DNA of 64,000 bases from assembly GCA_036785705.1 (NCBI GenBank), contig JAWUZG010000070.1, forward strand, positions 2,801,001 to 2,865,000, written 5' to 3'. Below, piece by piece: positions 61,901 to 64,000 of this stretch. The notes under the pieces are model-generated. The model made no database searches. It had not been told where the DNA came from and saw only the letters and a list, made by a program, of their open reading frames with translations. The stretch comes from Acanthornis magna (Eukaryota; Chordata; Aves; Passeriformes; Acanthizidae). Position numbers and translations under genes: made by a program. Position 1 is the stretch's first letter. Each line of letters starts with the position of its first letter.

Positions 61901-64000
61901 TATTTACTGACCCTAAAGTTTCCATGGCAGGTTGTTTCATTTCTAAAGTATCCATTTCCTGTAGAGTTGCTCGTGATACCTTGTTACAAACAAGACTTGA
62001 AACAAGTCTGAAATACAAAGTCAAAATAAATTTTCCTGGGGAAAATGGGATTTTCCCATGTTAAGAACAGAAGAAATTAAATCATTTTAGATTGGGAAGC
62101 AATCCGTAATCAAAAGCGTGTAAAGCATGGATCATGCATTTTTCACCTAACACAAACCCAGGATATTTATATTAGCCAGTATTATGTTTATGTTAGTCAA
62201 TATTCAGCACAGACAGAGAAGCTAAGGCCAAGAAACTGATGTTTACATTCTCTCTTCTTCAAAGGAAGAGTAAGAAGTATTTTTCAGGGATTTTCCAGTA
62301 TTTCATTCAATGACTTCCTCTAGAGTTTGCAGTGTTTATACATTAGAGAGAAATATACCTTCATTATTACAGGGACATTAACCATGGAAACTCAAGGGGA
62401 CAAACTACAGTTCTCAATATAAGAGCAGAGCTCCAGCAACCAGGCACGGGAGGGAGAGTTTGAGAATAAGGAAATGAAATGAGGTTGTTGCTTGGTTGGT
62501 TGGTAGTCGCTGCTACTCTTGCCCTGCAAATGAACCTCTTGGTGAAAGAAGGAAATAAAAGTGGTTTGAAAGGAAGATGAAGTAAGGGACCAAGAAAATA
62601 ACGAAGGACAGAAGGACATGTAAACACCTCGGTTGCATTTCATTATGTGGAGGGCAGTGAAATGAGAGGAAGGTGATAAATACACACAGCAGTTGTAAAG
62701 TGGAATGGTTTTTGGACCGTCTTGTAGAAAGACAGTTTAGATGCTAAATGAAGTGACCAAGGGGAGCAGAAACTTTTATGAGATTGGGAAAAGGAGGAGA
62801 TGGACAAGAACACATAGTTTACAGCAGTGAAATCCCAGGGTCCATCCTTTTGCTGTGGTGCAAATGTCCTGACTCTCAATCACCCCTGGGCCAGCTCCCT
62901 GCTGTGTTGCTCAGGTGTGCATATGTACACATACACAGAGACACTCACTGCACAGTCTGGATGGTTCCAAAGGGTGCAGTTTTCCCCTGTGGCTTCTGCA
63001 TGGCCTGATAGCCGGAGGGCCACAGGGCACATTGTTTAAAGTGGAAGATCTCTTCAAACTGATGCCAAAATAACAAGGGTCAAGGAGAGGACCAGCATCA
63101 ATCTACTGAGAAGGTTCTTCAAAAAGAACCAAGCCAGAGACAGCTCGCTTAGGATCACAAAGTTACCCAGCAAAAATCCTTCTGTTGTTTTATTACTGTC
63201 TAGATTGTAGATAAAAATGAAATAATAATGTGCATCCCTCAAATAAAGAGTATTACTCTAGTTAAAAGCAATAGGTTTTAAACCTATGCCTTTTCTCTCT
63301 TATTCCTTGTCTCCTTCCAGAAGACTTCTAAGAGAGACAGGCATCATGTGCTCAGCACACTGCATTTCAGGGATCAGAATAGGAAGCAATTGTTACACCA
63401 GGAAAAGAGCTTCCAGTTTGGGTACCCAAAGCAAAGGTCACAAATTCCCATTTTGATGGTCAAATAGTGGCCTTTTGTTGTAGTAAAAATTTACAGCTGT
63501 GGGGCTGGTGTGGACACTTAGCAGTGTTTGGGCATCTGGGGGTAAAACTCTTTCATCTGCAAGGTAGTTGCAGCCCACCAGTCCCCATGAGATTCAGAAC
63601 AGCCTGAAGGCAGGAGAGTGAGCCATTTGCCCCACCCCAAGGGTTAGTTAGTGTCATCAGGAGTGCCAGGTTACCATAACAGGGGGAGTTACGGTACCAT
63701 GGCCTTAAAAATTTTCATTTCAGCTCCAGAAATCAGGCTGGCAAAAATAAAGCGGAATTTCCAAATAAAGCAAATGAAAAGCTGGTTATAGGTATAACCT
63801 ACGAATGATCAAACAGACAACAAATGGATTTTTTGCATAAAACTTTTAATAATACATTGATAGGAGTAACAACACTCTCACAATCAAACTCTGTGTATGT
63901 AAAATGTAGTTTTTTCCTCTAGCCGATGGAGTAGCTAATTAGGCATACAATCAAGTACAGACTAATGAGATTGTGAATATTTCTTCAGAAATAAATAGTA
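55916..64000. other. 8-kb stretch without recognised gene
   Basis: Scanned for further CXC exons (CxC, GPHC, VCLxP with WVK), EGF motifs and repeats. A few ATGTATGTTTC-type direct repeats occur at 56488-56530. No exon or RNA gene could be supported. Confidence 0.5.

Noticed and set aside
1..64000. CRISPR arrays, bacterial operons, tRNA or rRNA genes
   Set aside because: None seen; the window is intron-bearing vertebrate DNA, and no cloverleaf or spaced-repeat pattern was found by eye.

Overview
This window is vertebrate nuclear DNA, almost certainly from a bird and probably a songbird. Genes are split into short exons with GT-AG introns. The exons spell EPGN, MTHFD2L and an ELR-type CXC chemokine, in the same order as on human 4q13. 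Interspersed DNA includes CR1-like 3' ends and long terminal repeats that I recognise from memory as passerine types. There are no bacterial features. I rebuilt all three genes by hand, on the minus strand, by following splice sites and codon phase.

Layout. Positions 1-5400 are intergenic DNA downstream of EPGN, with a long TTCC/TCCC tract. EPGN (epigen, 5 coding exons, 151 aa) runs from 14051 down to 6997, with a TATA box near 14148. MTHFD2L (mitochondrial methylenetetrahydrofolate dehydrogenase/cyclohydrolase, 8 coding exons, 344 aa) runs from 41934 down to 17826, and its first exon lies in a CpG island at 41500-42130. From 42 to 47.5 kb lies the most unusual part. The MTHFD2L CpG island plus first exon is present twice more, as a near-identical inverted pair (45131-45502 on + and 47087-47463 on -). 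All three copies carry a 17-bp minisatellite on their upstream side, expanded in one copy to about 40 units with a 102-bp higher-order period. An LTR-like element lies between copy 1 and copy 2. A compact ELR+ CXC chemokine gene (4 exons, 94 aa) occupies 52036 down to 51161, with a kappaB site and TATA-like box just upstream. The rest (52.2-64 kb) holds an LTR-like element, CR1 fragments and DNA in which I see no gene.

The genes are not a pathway. Epigen is an EGF-receptor ligand, MTHFD2L serves mitochondrial one-carbon metabolism, and the chemokine is a neutrophil/heterophil-attractant type. They are neighbours by old synteny. The observation most worth following up is the triplicated MTHFD2L first-exon/promoter unit. 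The two extra copies keep the splice donor but have GTG in place of the ATG and have lost the frame. They are therefore best read as duplicated promoters or non-coding first exons rather than new coding genes.
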